Assembly: GCF_009711345.1 (NCBI RefSeq)
Contig: NZ_SMMA01000063.1
Location: 76,926 to 114,482, forward strand
Origin: Pseudovibrio flavus
GTDB lineage: Bacteria > Pseudomonadota > Alphaproteobacteria > Rhizobiales > Stappiaceae
Length of the DNA: 37,557 nucleotides
Direction of reading: 5' to 3'
Below, in pieces: positions 14,222 through 22,099 of this stretch; positions within the stretch are counted from its first letter, which is position 1, and every line of letters starts with the position of its first letter. The position numbers and the translations under genes were made by a program. The notes beneath the pieces are model-generated. The model saw nothing but the letters and a program-made list of their open reading frames with translations. It searched no databases and was not told where the DNA came from.

Positions 14222-15523
14222 TTAGTGCAGGCCGAAGAGAGATGGCAGGAACAGGCTGAGCTGTGGGAGAGCAGTAACCAGTGCCAAGCAGACCAGCAAG
14301 GACAGGAAGAATGGCATCATTGGGCCGATGAGATCTTGAACCTTAACGCCGGAGACAGAGCAGCCTACGAACAGTGCAGTACCAACTGGTGGAGTGCAAA
14401 GGCCGATACAAAGGTTCACAACCATCATGATACCGAAGTGTACTGGATCCATGCCGATTTCGGTTGCCACGGGCAAGAAGATCGGGGTGAAGATCAACAG
14501 TGCAGGGGTCATGTCCATGAACACGCCCACGATGAGCAGGATAACGTTGATGACCAGCAGGAGAACTAGCGGGCTTTCAGACATCGCCAGCAGGGAGTCA
14601 GTGATCAGGTAAGGGATGTCTGCGCGGGTCATAACCCAAGACATACCGATGGAAACTGCAACAAGAACCAGAACGATTGCGGTTGTTACAACAGAATCCA
14701 GAATGATGCGTGGCATGTCGTGCATTTTGATTTCGCCGTAGACGAAAACCGACAGAACGAATGCATAGACCACAGCGATAGCAGAAGCTTCGGTTGCGGT
14801 GAATACGCCGCCCAAAATACCACCCATCACGATGAAGATGAGAAGCAAGCTTGGGATCGCATCAAGAACAACTTTAATAACGTGTTCCAGAGTTGGGCGT
14901 TCAGAAACCGGATAGCCGCGTTTCTTGGAGATGATTGCACCCATAACCATGATGGAAAGGCCCATCAGGATACCAGGTACGTAACCAGCCATGAACAAGG
15001 TCGCAACGGATACACCACCAGCAGTTACTGCATAGATGATGAGAACGTTGGACGGCGGGATCAGCAGGCCGGTGATGCAAGACGTCACGTTGATTGCTGC
15101 AGAGTATTCTGGCGGGAAGCCAGCCTGTTTCTGCAAAGGGCCCATGGTGCCACCTACAGCAGCAGCTGCTGCAGAGGAAGAGCCGGAGATGGAGCCGAAC
15201 AACATGTTCGCCATAACGTTGACGTGACCAAGGGAACCTGGCATGCGGCCAACAAGAACCTGAGAAAGGTTAATGAGGCGGTGCGCAATGCCACCGTTGT
15301 TCATGAGAACGCCAGCAAGAATAAAGAACGGAATTGCGAGCAATGCAAAGCGGTCAAGACCGGACACCATCTTCTGGCTGACGATAGCCATGATGACATC
15401 AACAGGGAGAATAAAGCCGCCCGCAATTACTGCGGAGATGCCTAGGGAGAAGGCAATCGGAATACCGGTGAAAACAAGAAAGAAGAAGGAGCCGAAGAGA
15501 ACGGCAGGTACTAGCCAATCCAT
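14222..15523 (-). CDS. dctM: TRAP transporter large membrane subunit DctM (cluster 3)
   Basis: This 433-residue polytopic protein is the large TRAP subunit, beginning MDWLVPAVLFGSFFFLVFTG. Family landmarks are ALLAIPFFILAGVLMN, FGSISGSSSAAAAAVGG, LLIPPSNVLIIYAVTAGG and LCIGLCTPPVGTALFV. Its start lies 2 bp after the dctQ stop, with GGAGTC inside dctQ as ribosome site. It belongs with the DctQ and DctP genes upstream and iolB downstream. Confidence 0.95.
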   Translation of the reverse strand: MDWLVPAVLFGSFFFLVFTGIPIAFSLGISAVIAGGFILPVDVIMAIVSQKMVSGLDRFALLAIPFFILAGVLMNNGGIAHRLINLSQVLVGRMPGSLGHVNVMANMLFGSISGSSSAAAAAVGGTMGPLQKQAGFPPEYSAAINVTSCITGLLIPPSNVLIIYAVTAGGVSVATLFMAGYVPGILMGLSIMVMGAIISKKRGYPVSERPTLEHVIKVVLDAIPSLLLIFIVMGGILGGVFTATEASAIAVVYAFVLSVFVYGEIKMHDMPRIILDSVVTTAIVLVLVAVSIGMSWVMTRADIPYLITDSLLAMSESPLVLLLVINVILLIVGVFMDMTPALLIFTPIFLPVATEIGMDPVHFGIMMVVNLCIGLCTPPVGTALFVGCSVSGVKVQDLIGPMMPFFLSLLVCLALVTALPQLSLFLPSLFGLH

Positions 15524-15525
15524 TA

Positions 15526-16044
15526 TTAAGACTCCTTGCTTGCGGCTTCAGCCAGTTCGGGATTGGCGAAGTTCTTGATCGCTTGGATCAAATGGACCGT
15601 GGAATACAGGCAGGTAATAGCGCCGCTGAGAGGCAGAACGATGTAGATGAAGGACATCGGGATCTGCATAGCAGGGGAAAGCTGGTTGGATTCATGCACG
15701 GTGATGAGCAGCTTCAGGCCACCAAAAACCATTACAAAAGCAGCAAAACCCAAAATGGTCGCGTTGATGTAGATTTCGTTGAAGAACTTCTTGCGACCTT
15801 TAAGAGAGCTTGTCAGCAGGTCGATTGCGAGGTGCTGTTGGGTACCAACGCAGTATGCGGTACCTAGCAACGCAGTCCAGATCATGCTGAAGCGAGCAAG
15901 CTCATCGGTAAACGTGCTTGGTTGGTTGAGGATGTAGCGGCTGAAAACCTGCCAGGTGACACAGACAACAAGCAGAACCATCAAAACAGTGCAGATGGTG
16001 CCAATTGTTTTATCAAGTGCACGTCTATACTTACCGGTAAGCAT
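15526..16044 (-). CDS. dctQ: TRAP transporter small membrane subunit DctQ (cluster 3)
   Basis: This 172-residue protein has the four-helix layout of DctQ. It shows VTWQVFSRYILNQPSTFTDE after helix 1, the GTAYCVGTQQHLAIDLL region before helix 3, and ends in a soluble tail rich in Ala and Glu. It lies between dctP and dctM in the usual order and is almost contiguous with dctM. Confidence 0.93.
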   Translation of the reverse strand: MLTGKYRRALDKTIGTICTVLMVLLVVCVTWQVFSRYILNQPSTFTDELARFSMIWTALLGTAYCVGTQQHLAIDLLTSSLKGRKKFFNEIYINATILGFAAFVMVFGGLKLLITVHESNQLSPAMQIPMSFIYIVLPLSGAITCLYSTVHLIQAIKNFANPELAEAASKES

Positions 16045-16081
16045 TCCGATTATCCATTGTGCAGTTTGATGAAAGGGGAGG

Positions 16082-16109
16082 GGTAGCTCGGGAAAAACCT
16101 CGAGCTACC
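16082..16109 (-). other. Hairpin between dctP and dctQ (cluster 3)
   Basis: GGTAGCTCG and CGAGCTACC form a perfect 9-bp stem with a 10-nt loop just after the dctP gene. Leftward no T-run follows; rightward a TTATTTTTTG does. Its position matches the hairpin after dctP in cluster 1. Confidence 0.6.
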
Positions 16110-16123
16110 GGCTTATTTTTTGA

Positions 16124-17116
16124 TTATTTACCAGCTGCCTGGATGCGTTCGATCCACTGGCGCTTGTTTTCGTCTTTCATCAGGTCATCGATGAGAGGCT
16201 GAACAGCAGCGCGGAATGCAGCTTTGTCTACTTCTACGAACTCGGTGCCGGCTTCTTTAGCCATTGCGCGAGCTTCAACAACCTGCTTGTCCCAGAGTTC
16301 CTGCTGGAATTTTTCAGAGTTTTCAGCAGCCTGGATCAGGATAGCGCGCTGTTCTTCAGACAGGCCTTCCCAAGTCTTGGTAGCAAATACGAGGTAGTCA
16401 ACCACAACGGTGTGCTGGTCCTCGGAGAAGTATTTGCTTACTTCGAAGTGACGGGAAGAGATGTAAGACGGTTCGTTGTTTTCAGCGCCGTCGATTACGC
16501 CCTGCTGAATAGCGGTGTAGGTTTCACCCCAAGGAATAGGAGCAGGTGCGCCACCCATGAGTTCGATCATGGCGTTGGTGGTTGGAGTAGGCATAACGCG
16601 GATCTTCAGACCGGCCATGTCTTCCGGAGTACGGATAGGCTTGTTGGTGTAGATGCTGCGGGTGCCGCCTGCATAAGATGCAAGGTTGAAGAAACCTTTG
16701 CCTGCAGTGAGCTTGTCCAGATCTGCGCCAACATCACCGTAAATTACGTCCTTAAGGTGCTGGTCGTTGTTGAACAGGTAAGGAACGTTGAATACGAAGT
16801 AAGAAGGTTCGAAAGATTCCAACTCACCAGCAAAGCCTTTGGTCATGTCCATCGCGCCCTGCTGCATCATTTCCAGCACTTCGCGAGTTTCACCCATCTG
16901 GCCGCTTGGGTAGATGCGGATCTTCATTTTGCCGCCGGACAGTTCCTTAACGTCGTCAGCAAACTTGTCGAAGGTCTGTGCAAGGGTATGGCTTGGGTCA
17001 AGGTTATGCGCCAAGCGAAGGGTTGCGCGTTCAACCGCAGTTGCCGGCATTGCAAACATTGCAGTTGTCATTGCCAACGCAAGAGCGCAGCCAGTTTTTT
17101 TGAGCTCCCAGTTCAT
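16124..17116 (-). CDS. dctP: TRAP transporter substrate-binding protein DctP (cluster 3)
   Basis: This 330-residue periplasmic protein binds the ligand for the second TRAP system. The start ATG at 17114-17116 is preferred because GGAGGAAGAA lies immediately upstream; a further ATG at 17128 would place that site inside the gene. The signal peptide MNWELKKTGCALALAMTTAM ends near PATA/VERATL. The ligand site shows GLKIRVMPTPTTNAMIELMGG with the conserved arginine, PWGETYTAIQQGVIDGAENN and QHTVVVDYL. The pattern resembles DctP members for sugar acids or uronates. Cluster context suggests a deoxyuronate or ketodeoxygluconate, which is inference. Confidence 0.94.
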   Translation of the reverse strand: MNWELKKTGCALALAMTTAMFAMPATAVERATLRLAHNLDPSHTLAQTFDKFADDVKELSGGKMKIRIYPSGQMGETREVLEMMQQGAMDMTKGFAGELESFEPSYFVFNVPYLFNNDQHLKDVIYGDVGADLDKLTAGKGFFNLASYAGGTRSIYTNKPIRTPEDMAGLKIRVMPTPTTNAMIELMGGAPAPIPWGETYTAIQQGVIDGAENNEPSYISSRHFEVSKYFSEDQHTVVVDYLVFATKTWEGLSEEQRAILIQAAENSEKFQQELWDKQVVEARAMAKEAGTEFVEVDKAAFRAAVQPLIDDLMKDENKRQWIERIQAAGK

Positions 17117-17249
17117 TTCTTCCTCCATGCCACGCTAGCCTGTCTTTTAGGCCTAAACTGCCGAAGAGGGAGCTAGTTCAGCTTCACCTCATTTGCAATC
17201 CAGATCGTTCTTCTTCAAACAAGCAGGCTTTGCGTCTGGTAACTGTTTT

Positions 17250-17264
17250 CTGCAAATTATGCAG
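17250..17264. promoter_or_regulatory. LacI-type operator candidate A
   Basis: CTGCAAATTATGCAG matches the core TGCAAA-N-TATGCA. It lies about 134 bp upstream of the dctP start. Confidence 0.55.
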
Positions 17265-17309
17265 TGATGAGATAATTTTCCAAAATATCGCCACAAACAA
17301 TTAGGTAGA

Positions 17310-17324
17310 ATGCATATTTTGCAT
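17310..17324. promoter_or_regulatory. LacI-type operator candidate B
   Basis: ATGCATATTTTGCAT is the exact reverse complement of the site at 17558-17572. It lies 46 bp from site A. Confidence 0.7.
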
Positions 17325-17557
17325 GAATAGCCCGTGCATAGCTTTTCGCACAAAAAATCCATCAGGCTTTAGGGGAACTGTGTTTCTGGGGTTAGATGCC
17401 TGCTTACTCAGTTCAATTCTTTGAGTTAAATAATCAAATAAAAACAATATGATATGGTGTGTTTATTCGAGGTTTGCTCGATGTGAAAAAAGGCGCGTAT
17501 ACAATGGTATGGCGCCTCTCTATCAACAATGATAAATTGCTTTCAAGAATGAATATT

Positions 17558-17572
17558 ATGCAAAATATGCAT
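17558..17572. promoter_or_regulatory. LacI-type operator candidate C
   Basis: ATGCAAAATATGCAT repeats site B exactly on the opposite strand, 248 bp away and about 200 bp before the LacI start. Exact recurrence of a 15-bp dyad is strong support for a real binding site. Confidence 0.7.
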
Positions 17573-17629
17573 TATACCGAATTGAGAATCCGCGCATTCG
17601 GTACATTTTTAGAAGGAGATGTGAAAATA

Positions 17630-17779
17630 ATGCATAAATCGAGCAGTTCCACTTGTGCCGGCTTTACCGCCAGCGGCTCCATCATCCTTGGGTTTTTAGG
17701 GAAAACGGACCTGAAGTGTAGCGAATTGAGTATGGATGCAAGTTTTGCATCGGGATCTAAAGGTGTGGTGGTTCTATGA
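17630..17779 (+). CDS. Possible 49-residue leader peptide before the LacI gene
   Basis: A short frame starts at ATG 17630 (MHKSSSSTCAGFTASG), 11 bp after AGAAGGAG, and ends with a TGA that overlaps the LacI start as ATGA. That overlap is the usual form of translational coupling. The peptide has no recognised domain and includes operator D, so the frame may be accidental. It is recorded because the ribosome site is better than that of the LacI gene itself. Confidence 0.25.
   Translation: MHKSSSSTCAGFTASGSIILGFLGKTDLKCSELSMDASFASGSKGVVVL
17735..17751. promoter_or_regulatory. LacI-type operator candidate D
   Basis: GATGCAAGTTTTGCATC has perfect 7-bp arms with a 3-bp centre and ends 24 bp before the LacI start codon, where binding would repress the LacI operon directly. 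Confidence 0.65.
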
Positions 17780-18783
17780 ATGAACGTGTGAGAAAGCGAG
17801 TGACCGCTGGCGATGTCGCCAAGGCCGCGGGTGTTTCCCAGGCCACCGTTTCGCGTGCCTTTGATCCAGATTCAAAACTGTCACAGGAAACCCGCGAAAC
17901 CGTTTTGGATATCGCGGAGAAGATGAATTACCGGCCAAACCCGGTCGGTCGACTGTTTGCGAAGGAAAGCGGCCGTGTCGTTGCGGTGATCGTGCGCCAT
18001 CTGGAAAGTTCAGTTCGTGCGCTCATGATCAGCAAGCTGCTGGCAGACCTTCAAGAGCAGGGCTATCTGGCGTTGTTGTTCCAGTCTTCAACGCGTGAAA
18101 GCCTTGCCGAACTCGTACCTAAGGTGCTGGAATATAAGCCTGCTGTCATCATCGTCAGTGGTTACACTCCAGAGGTACGTGTCACGACAATTTGTAACCG
18201 AGCTGAAAAGCCGCTGATTATTCTTAATCAAGGCTATCAGGTTGGTACGCTGGCGAACTATGTCACCAGTGACCATGCTGCAGGCGCAAAGTCTGCGGCA
18301 TATAAGCTGCTGAATTCGGGCGTCAAGCGAATTGGACTTGTCTCGGGGATGGCCACAACGGGTGCAAATGAGGCACGCGTGAAGGGCTTTCTTCAGGGAC
18401 TGGAAGAATGCGGAGCAACGCTTTGGGCGGACGATAGTGGTGACCATAGTTACCATGGTGGGTATGAAGCTGCGCTGCGTATGATGGCCTCTCCGGAGGC
18501 TCCGGACGGAATTTTCTGCTCGAATGACAGAATGGCAATGGGGTTCCTTGATGCCGTTCGTTACGAGTTCAAACTCAAGGTTCCGGATGATGTCTGTATC
18601 ATTGGATACGACAACATCGATGAAACCAGCTGGCCTAGCTACAACCTAACTACCGTCGGTCAAAACATTGATTCCGTTCTCGAATTGGTAACTCAAGCGG
18701 TTGCCGATCTTATTGATAACCCAAAGCAAAGAATTGCGAAGACGGTTGAGGTCTCGCTGATAGAGCGGGGCACAACAAGGTAA
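17776..18783 (+). CDS. LacI-family regulator of the iol-like cluster
   Basis: This 335-residue LacI-family regulator has its DNA-binding helices at about residues 9-30 (TAGDVAKAAGVSQATVSRAF) and a hinge near NYRPNPVGRLFA. A periplasmic-binding-protein-like effector domain follows (VVAVIVRHLESSVRALM, GVKRIGLVSGMATTGANEAR, APDGIFCSNDRMAMGFLDAV, CIIGYDNIDETSWPSYNLTT). ATG 17776 overlaps the stop of a small upstream frame. It is first in its operon and divergent from the TRAP-iolB operon. Four matching palindromes in between make it the likely controller of both arms. The effector is probably a pathway sugar or sugar phosphate. Confidence 0.93.
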   Translation: MNERVRKRVTAGDVAKAAGVSQATVSRAFDPDSKLSQETRETVLDIAEKMNYRPNPVGRLFAKESGRVVAVIVRHLESSVRALMISKLLADLQEQGYLALLFQSSTRESLAELVPKVLEYKPAVIIVSGYTPEVRVTTICNRAEKPLIILNQGYQVGTLANYVTSDHAAGAKSAAYKLLNSGVKRIGLVSGMATTGANEARVKGFLQGLEECGATLWADDSGDHSYHGGYEAALRMMASPEAPDGIFCSNDRMAMGFLDAVRYEFKLKVPDDVCIIGYDNIDETSWPSYNLTTVGQNIDSVLELVTQAVADLIDNPKQRIAKTVEVSLIERGTTR

Positions 18784-18822
18784 TTCGCGACCCATACAGG
18801 AATGGCGAGTGGAGGAAGTCCG

Positions 18823-19800
18823 ATGGAATGCCTTTCAAAACTAAAAAACAATAATTTCTTGGTGCTCGGACGAGCAGGTATGGACCTGTATGCTGATCCT
18901 CCAGGAACAGAAATCACCGAAGCGGCCAACTTTTATGCCGCTCTTGGTGGTTCTTCTGCAAATATTGCAGTAGCGCTGACCCGCTACGGCGTAAAGGCAT
19001 CCATGATTTCCGTAGTGTCTGACGATGCAGTTGGCCGCTATGTTGTTGCACAGATGGAGAAGTATGGCATCGGTCACGACTACGTTCGTACCACCGGCGG
19101 TGAAGCCCGTACTTCTCTGGCTGTTGTCGAAACTCGCCTCGAAAACTGTCAGGCGGTCCTGTACCGCAACGGCGCAGCAGACTTCGAACTCTGTGAAGCT
19201 GATGTTGAAGGCATTCCTTATGGCGACTACGCCGCGCTGGTCGTAACCGGCACCGCACTTGCTGTAGAGCCAAACCGTTCTGCAGTGTTCAAGGCGGTAA
19301 ATCTCGCAAAAGCTGCTGGCACGCCCATCATTATCGACCTCGACTACCGTCCGTATTCTTGGGAATCTGCTGAAACCGCAGTTCGCATCTACACCGAAAT
19401 TGCAGCGCTCTGCGATATCATCGTGGGTAACGATGTAGAATTCGGCGTGATGGCAGGCGATATCAACGCTGGCAAGGCGCTCGCTAAGGAACTGGCTCAG
19501 ACTTCCGCATCTATCGTTGTTTACAAAATGGGTCCTGAAGGCTCTGTTACCTTTACTGCTGAAGAAGAGCAGGAAATGGGCGTCTTTAAAGTACAGGCGC
19601 TTAAGCCAACTGGCGCGGGTGATGCGTTCATGGGTGGCTTCCTGTCTTCTCTGGCAAAAGGTCTGGATCTGCGCACTTCCGTTATGCGCGGTTCGGCAGC
19701 AGCAGCAATTGTGGTTACCCGCGTAGCATGTTCCTCCGCTATGCCAACCAACGAAGAACTGGATGCGTTTATCGAGTCCAGAAACGGAATTCCTGCTTAA
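18823..19800 (+). CDS. iolC: IolC-like 5-dehydro-2-deoxygluconokinase (PfkB family)
   Basis: This 325-residue PfkB sugar kinase would phosphorylate 2-deoxy-5-keto-gluconate at C6. The N-terminus FLVLGRAGMDLYADPPGTE is the IolC-type signature, followed by LGGSSANIAVALTRYGVKA. The PfkB motif 2, TGAGDAFMGGFLSS, near residue 266 holds the catalytic Asp, and the terminal SSAMPTNEEL also matches IolC. ATG 18823 is chosen because GGAGGA lies 6 bp before it; ATG 18802 lacks a ribosome site. Unlike many proteobacterial IolC proteins it has no fused DUF2090 aldolase-like domain, which fits the separate aldolase gene next door. It starts 39 bp after the LacI gene. Confidence 0.88.
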   Translation: MECLSKLKNNNFLVLGRAGMDLYADPPGTEITEAANFYAALGGSSANIAVALTRYGVKASMISVVSDDAVGRYVVAQMEKYGIGHDYVRTTGGEARTSLAVVETRLENCQAVLYRNGAADFELCEADVEGIPYGDYAALVVTGTALAVEPNRSAVFKAVNLAKAAGTPIIIDLDYRPYSWESAETAVRIYTEIAALCDIIVGNDVEFGVMAGDINAGKALAKELAQTSASIVVYKMGPEGSVTFTAEEEQEMGVFKVQALKPTGAGDAFMGGFLSSLAKGLDLRTSVMRGSAAAAIVVTRVACSSAMPTNEELDAFIESRNGIPA

Positions 19801-19912
19801 TCATCAATAAGTAATGCAGTTTTGCAAAGGGGCCCTCATTTGAGGGAACGGGAGAGGTGTGTCTTCTCCAACCCCTTTGTGGGCCTGACATTCGCAGAAG
19901 AAAGTATCTACT
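19801..19912 (+). other. Kinase-aldolase gap with small hairpin
   Basis: The 112-bp gap contains CCCTCA (19833-19838) and TGAGGG (19841-19846), a tight stem without a T-run. A TGCA-n4-TGCA stretch at 19815-19826 resembles the cluster operators but has one base less in the centre. Neither is strong; the region is probably an intercistronic leader. Confidence 0.35.
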
Positions 19913-20746
19913 GTGCCACTCGTTTCCCTAGACAAGGTGTTGAAGCCGGCTTTTGATGAACACTACGCAGTAGCAGGCGTTGTTTGTCTGGGTTGGGAAG
20001 ATGCCCGCGCATATGTGGAAGCTGCAGAAGAAGAAAACCTCCCAATCGTTCTGCAGGCTGGCCCGGGTTGCCGTCGCCACACTCCTCTTCCAATTGTCGC
20101 AAAAATGCTCCGCACTCTTGGCGAAAACGCAAGCGTTCCGGTCGTTGTTCACCTCGATCACGGCTACAATGCTGATGAATGTTTTCAAGCAATGGACTGC
20201 GGTTTTACTTCGGTCATGTTTGACGGCTCCCACAAGCCGGTTTCTGAAAATATCGAAATTTCAGCTCGCATTGTAGAAGCAGCCCGCAAACACGGCATCA
20301 CCGTAGAAGGTGAAGTTGGCGTTGTTGGTTATGCAGGTGGTGAAGCCTCTGAGTCTTCCAGTGTTGAAGATGTGGTTCGCTATGCAACCGAATCCGGCGT
20401 TGACGCCGTAGCGATCTCCGTTGGTAACGTTCACCTGCAGACTGAAAAAGCAGCAGTGATCGACTTCGAGCGTATTCGCGAGATTGAAAAAGGAACTTCC
20501 ATTCCTCTGGTTCTGCATGGTGGTTCTGGTATCGCGCCTGATGTTCGCCGCAAGCTGGCAATGGAAACCAACATTTGCAAATTCAACGTTGGTACTGAGC
20601 TGCGCAAAGCATTTGGCGATGCGCTGCGTGACGCCCTTGCTCGTGACCCTAACCGTTTTGACCGCTTGGCTCTGCTTTCCGAAACTGAAGCTCCTGTCAA
20701 ACTGGTTGCCCGCGAGGTCCTTCGGAACCTTCGTGCCCGCCCTTAA
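19913..20746 (+). CDS. iolJ: Class II aldolase, likely 6-phospho-5-dehydro-2-deoxygluconate aldolase
   Basis: This 277-residue zinc aldolase of the FbaA/IolJ family would split the kinase product into dihydroxyacetone phosphate and malonate semialdehyde. Metal and catalytic motifs are visible: VVVHLDHGYNADE (about 77-90), VEGEVGVVGYAGGE (about 128-141), a histidine in AISVGNVHLQTEK, and LVLHGGSGIAPD, then CKFNVGTELRKAF. GTG 19913 follows AGAAGAAAG; there is no better start. The IolJ role rests on adjacency to IolC and IolB. Tagatose- or fructose-bisphosphate aldolase activity cannot be excluded from the sequence alone. Confidence 0.8.
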   Translation: MPLVSLDKVLKPAFDEHYAVAGVVCLGWEDARAYVEAAEEENLPIVLQAGPGCRRHTPLPIVAKMLRTLGENASVPVVVHLDHGYNADECFQAMDCGFTSVMFDGSHKPVSENIEISARIVEAARKHGITVEGEVGVVGYAGGEASESSSVEDVVRYATESGVDAVAISVGNVHLQTEKAAVIDFERIREIEKGTSIPLVLHGGSGIAPDVRRKLAMETNICKFNVGTELRKAFGDALRDALARDPNRFDRLALLSETEAPVKLVAREVLRNLRARP

Positions 20747-20768
20747 CGTTCCTCTTGGAGATTGAACG

Positions 20769-21425
20769 ATGAAAAACAAGCTCATGGAAGTGAGTGATGT
20801 CGGTCGCTTTTTCCGCGATGGCATGACGATCATGTTTGGTGGCTTTATGGGGACCGGCACACCGCCGACCCTCGTAAAGGCGCTTGAGGAAAGCGGCGCT
20901 AAGGACCTGACGATTATCGGTAACGATACCGCTTTTGCTGATACCGGCATCGGCCCGCTTGTCACAAACGGTCAGGTGAAAAAGGTTATCGCTTCTCACA
21001 TCGGCACCAATCGCTCTACCGGTCAGCGCATGATTGAAGGCCTGACAGAGGTTGAACTGGTCCCACAGGGTACGCTCGTTGAGCGTATTCGCTGTGGTGG
21101 TGCTGGCCTTGGCGGTTTCCTTACCCCAACCGGTGTTGGCACTGTGGTGGCAGAAGGCAAGCAGGTCATTGAAATTGATGGCCGCGAGTACCTTTTGGAA
21201 CTGCCTCTGCGTGCTGACGTTGCTCTGGTTAATGCTGCAGTTGCCGATACTGCCGGTAACCTGCGTTACCGCCTGTCTTCGCGCAACTTCAACCCGATTA
21301 TCGCACTGGCTGCAGATATCGTTCTGGCAGAAGCAGGCGAGATCGTTGAAGTGGGCGCTCTTGCCCCTGACGATGTTATGACACCGGCTGCACTCGTTGA
21401 CGGCCTGATCAAAGGAGCTGCGTGA
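20769..21425 (+). CDS. atoD: Acetoacetate CoA-transferase subunit alpha (AtoD)
   Basis: This 218-residue CoA-transferase alpha subunit closely resembles E. coli AtoD over its length: [77 protein letters not shown]. With AtoA it moves CoA from acetyl-CoA to acetoacetate or short fatty acids. ATG 20769 follows GGAG 8 bp upstream. It lies 22 bp after the aldolase gene, and its TGA overlaps the AtoA ATG by one base. Its place in an inositol-type operon is unexpected. Confidence 0.95.
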   Translation: MKNKLMEVSDVGRFFRDGMTIMFGGFMGTGTPPTLVKALEESGAKDLTIIGNDTAFADTGIGPLVTNGQVKKVIASHIGTNRSTGQRMIEGLTEVELVPQGTLVERIRCGGAGLGGFLTPTGVGTVVAEGKQVIEIDGREYLLELPLRADVALVNAAVADTAGNLRYRLSSRNFNPIIALAADIVLAEAGEIVEVGALAPDDVMTPAALVDGLIKGAA

Positions 21426-22099
21426 TGTCTCCAAAAGAGCTTATTGCCCGCCGCGTTGCCCGTCTGCTTAATGACGGCGATGTTGTAAACCTCGGTATAG
21501 GCCTGCCAACTATGGTGGCCAACTTCCTGCCAGAGGGCGTGGACATTACCCTTCAATCCGAAAACGGCTTTTTGGGTATTGGCCCAATCACCGAGCAGGA
21601 CGTTGACCTTGTAAACGCTGGTGGTCAGCCATGCGGTGTTGTCACCGGTGCAGCCATGTTCGATAGCGCGTTCTCGTTTGCGCTTATCCGTGGCGGTCAC
21701 GTTGATGCCTGTGTTCTGGGTGGTCTGCAGGTTTGCCAAAACGGTAACCTCGCCAACTGGATGGTGCCGGGCAAAATGGTGCCGGGCATGGGCGGCGCGA
21801 TGGACCTCGTGGTTGGTTCCAAAAAGGTTGTGGTTGCTATGGAGCACTGCGCCAAGGACGGATCTTCCAAGGTTCTAAAGGAATGCACACTTCCGCTCAC
21901 CGCTGTGAACTGTGTGTCTGTTCTGGTGACCGAGCTTGCGCTGTTCGAATTTGTGAACGGCGCAATGGTGCTCAAGGAACTGGCGCCAGGCGTTGATCTG
22001 GCAACTGTTCAAGAACGCACAGAAGCTGACTTCCAAGTCGCCTTTGATCTCAAAACCATGGAATTTGACAGTGCCGAGCTGAAGGAAGCTGCACAATGA
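21425..22099 (+). CDS. atoA: Acetoacetate CoA-transferase subunit beta (AtoA)
   Basis: This 224-residue beta subunit carries the catalytic glutamate, E46 in [12 protein letters not shown], which forms the covalent CoA thioester. It also shows [37 protein letters not shown] and [18 protein letters not shown] as in E. coli AtoA. ATG 21425 overlaps the AtoD stop (TGATG), and its own stop overlaps the thiolase start (ATGA). The three ato genes are therefore translated as a coupled set. Confidence 0.95.
   Translation: MSPKELIARRVARLLNDGDVVNLGIGLPTMVANFLPEGVDITLQSENGFLGIGPITEQDVDLVNAGGQPCGVVTGAAMFDSAFSFALIRGGHVDACVLGGLQVCQNGNLANWMVPGKMVPGMGGAMDLVVGSKKVVVAMEHCAKDGSSKVLKECTLPLTAVNCVSVLVTELALFEFVNGAMVLKELAPGVDLATVQERTEADFQVAFDLKTMEFDSAELKEAAQ

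Larger units (their letters stand above)
17117..17775. promoter_or_regulatory. 650-bp divergent control region with four operator copies
   Basis: This AT-rich stretch separates the leftward dctP-dctQ-dctM-iolB operon from the rightward LacI-kinase-aldolase-ato operon. It holds four 15-17 bp palindromes built on TGCA-n5-TGCA, at 17250-17264, 17310-17324, 17558-17572 and 17735-17751. Two lie near each promoter arm, an arrangement that suits DNA looping by the LacI protein. A short frame at 17630-17779 is listed separately. Confidence 0.7.

Noticed and set aside
17459-17629. Upstream part of the 106-codon open frame before the LacI gene
   Set aside because: It spans an operator copy, has no ribosome site at its start and no recognisable sequence; only the shorter 17630-17779 frame is kept, with low confidence.
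19815-19826. Possible fifth copy of the TGCA-n5-TGCA operator after the kinase gene
   Set aside because: The centre is one base shorter than in the other copies, which would change the half-site phase, and it lies within an operon.
20697-21434. 245-codon open frame antisense to atoD
   Set aside because: The plus-strand product matches AtoD throughout and is translationally coupled to AtoA; the antisense product resembles nothing.
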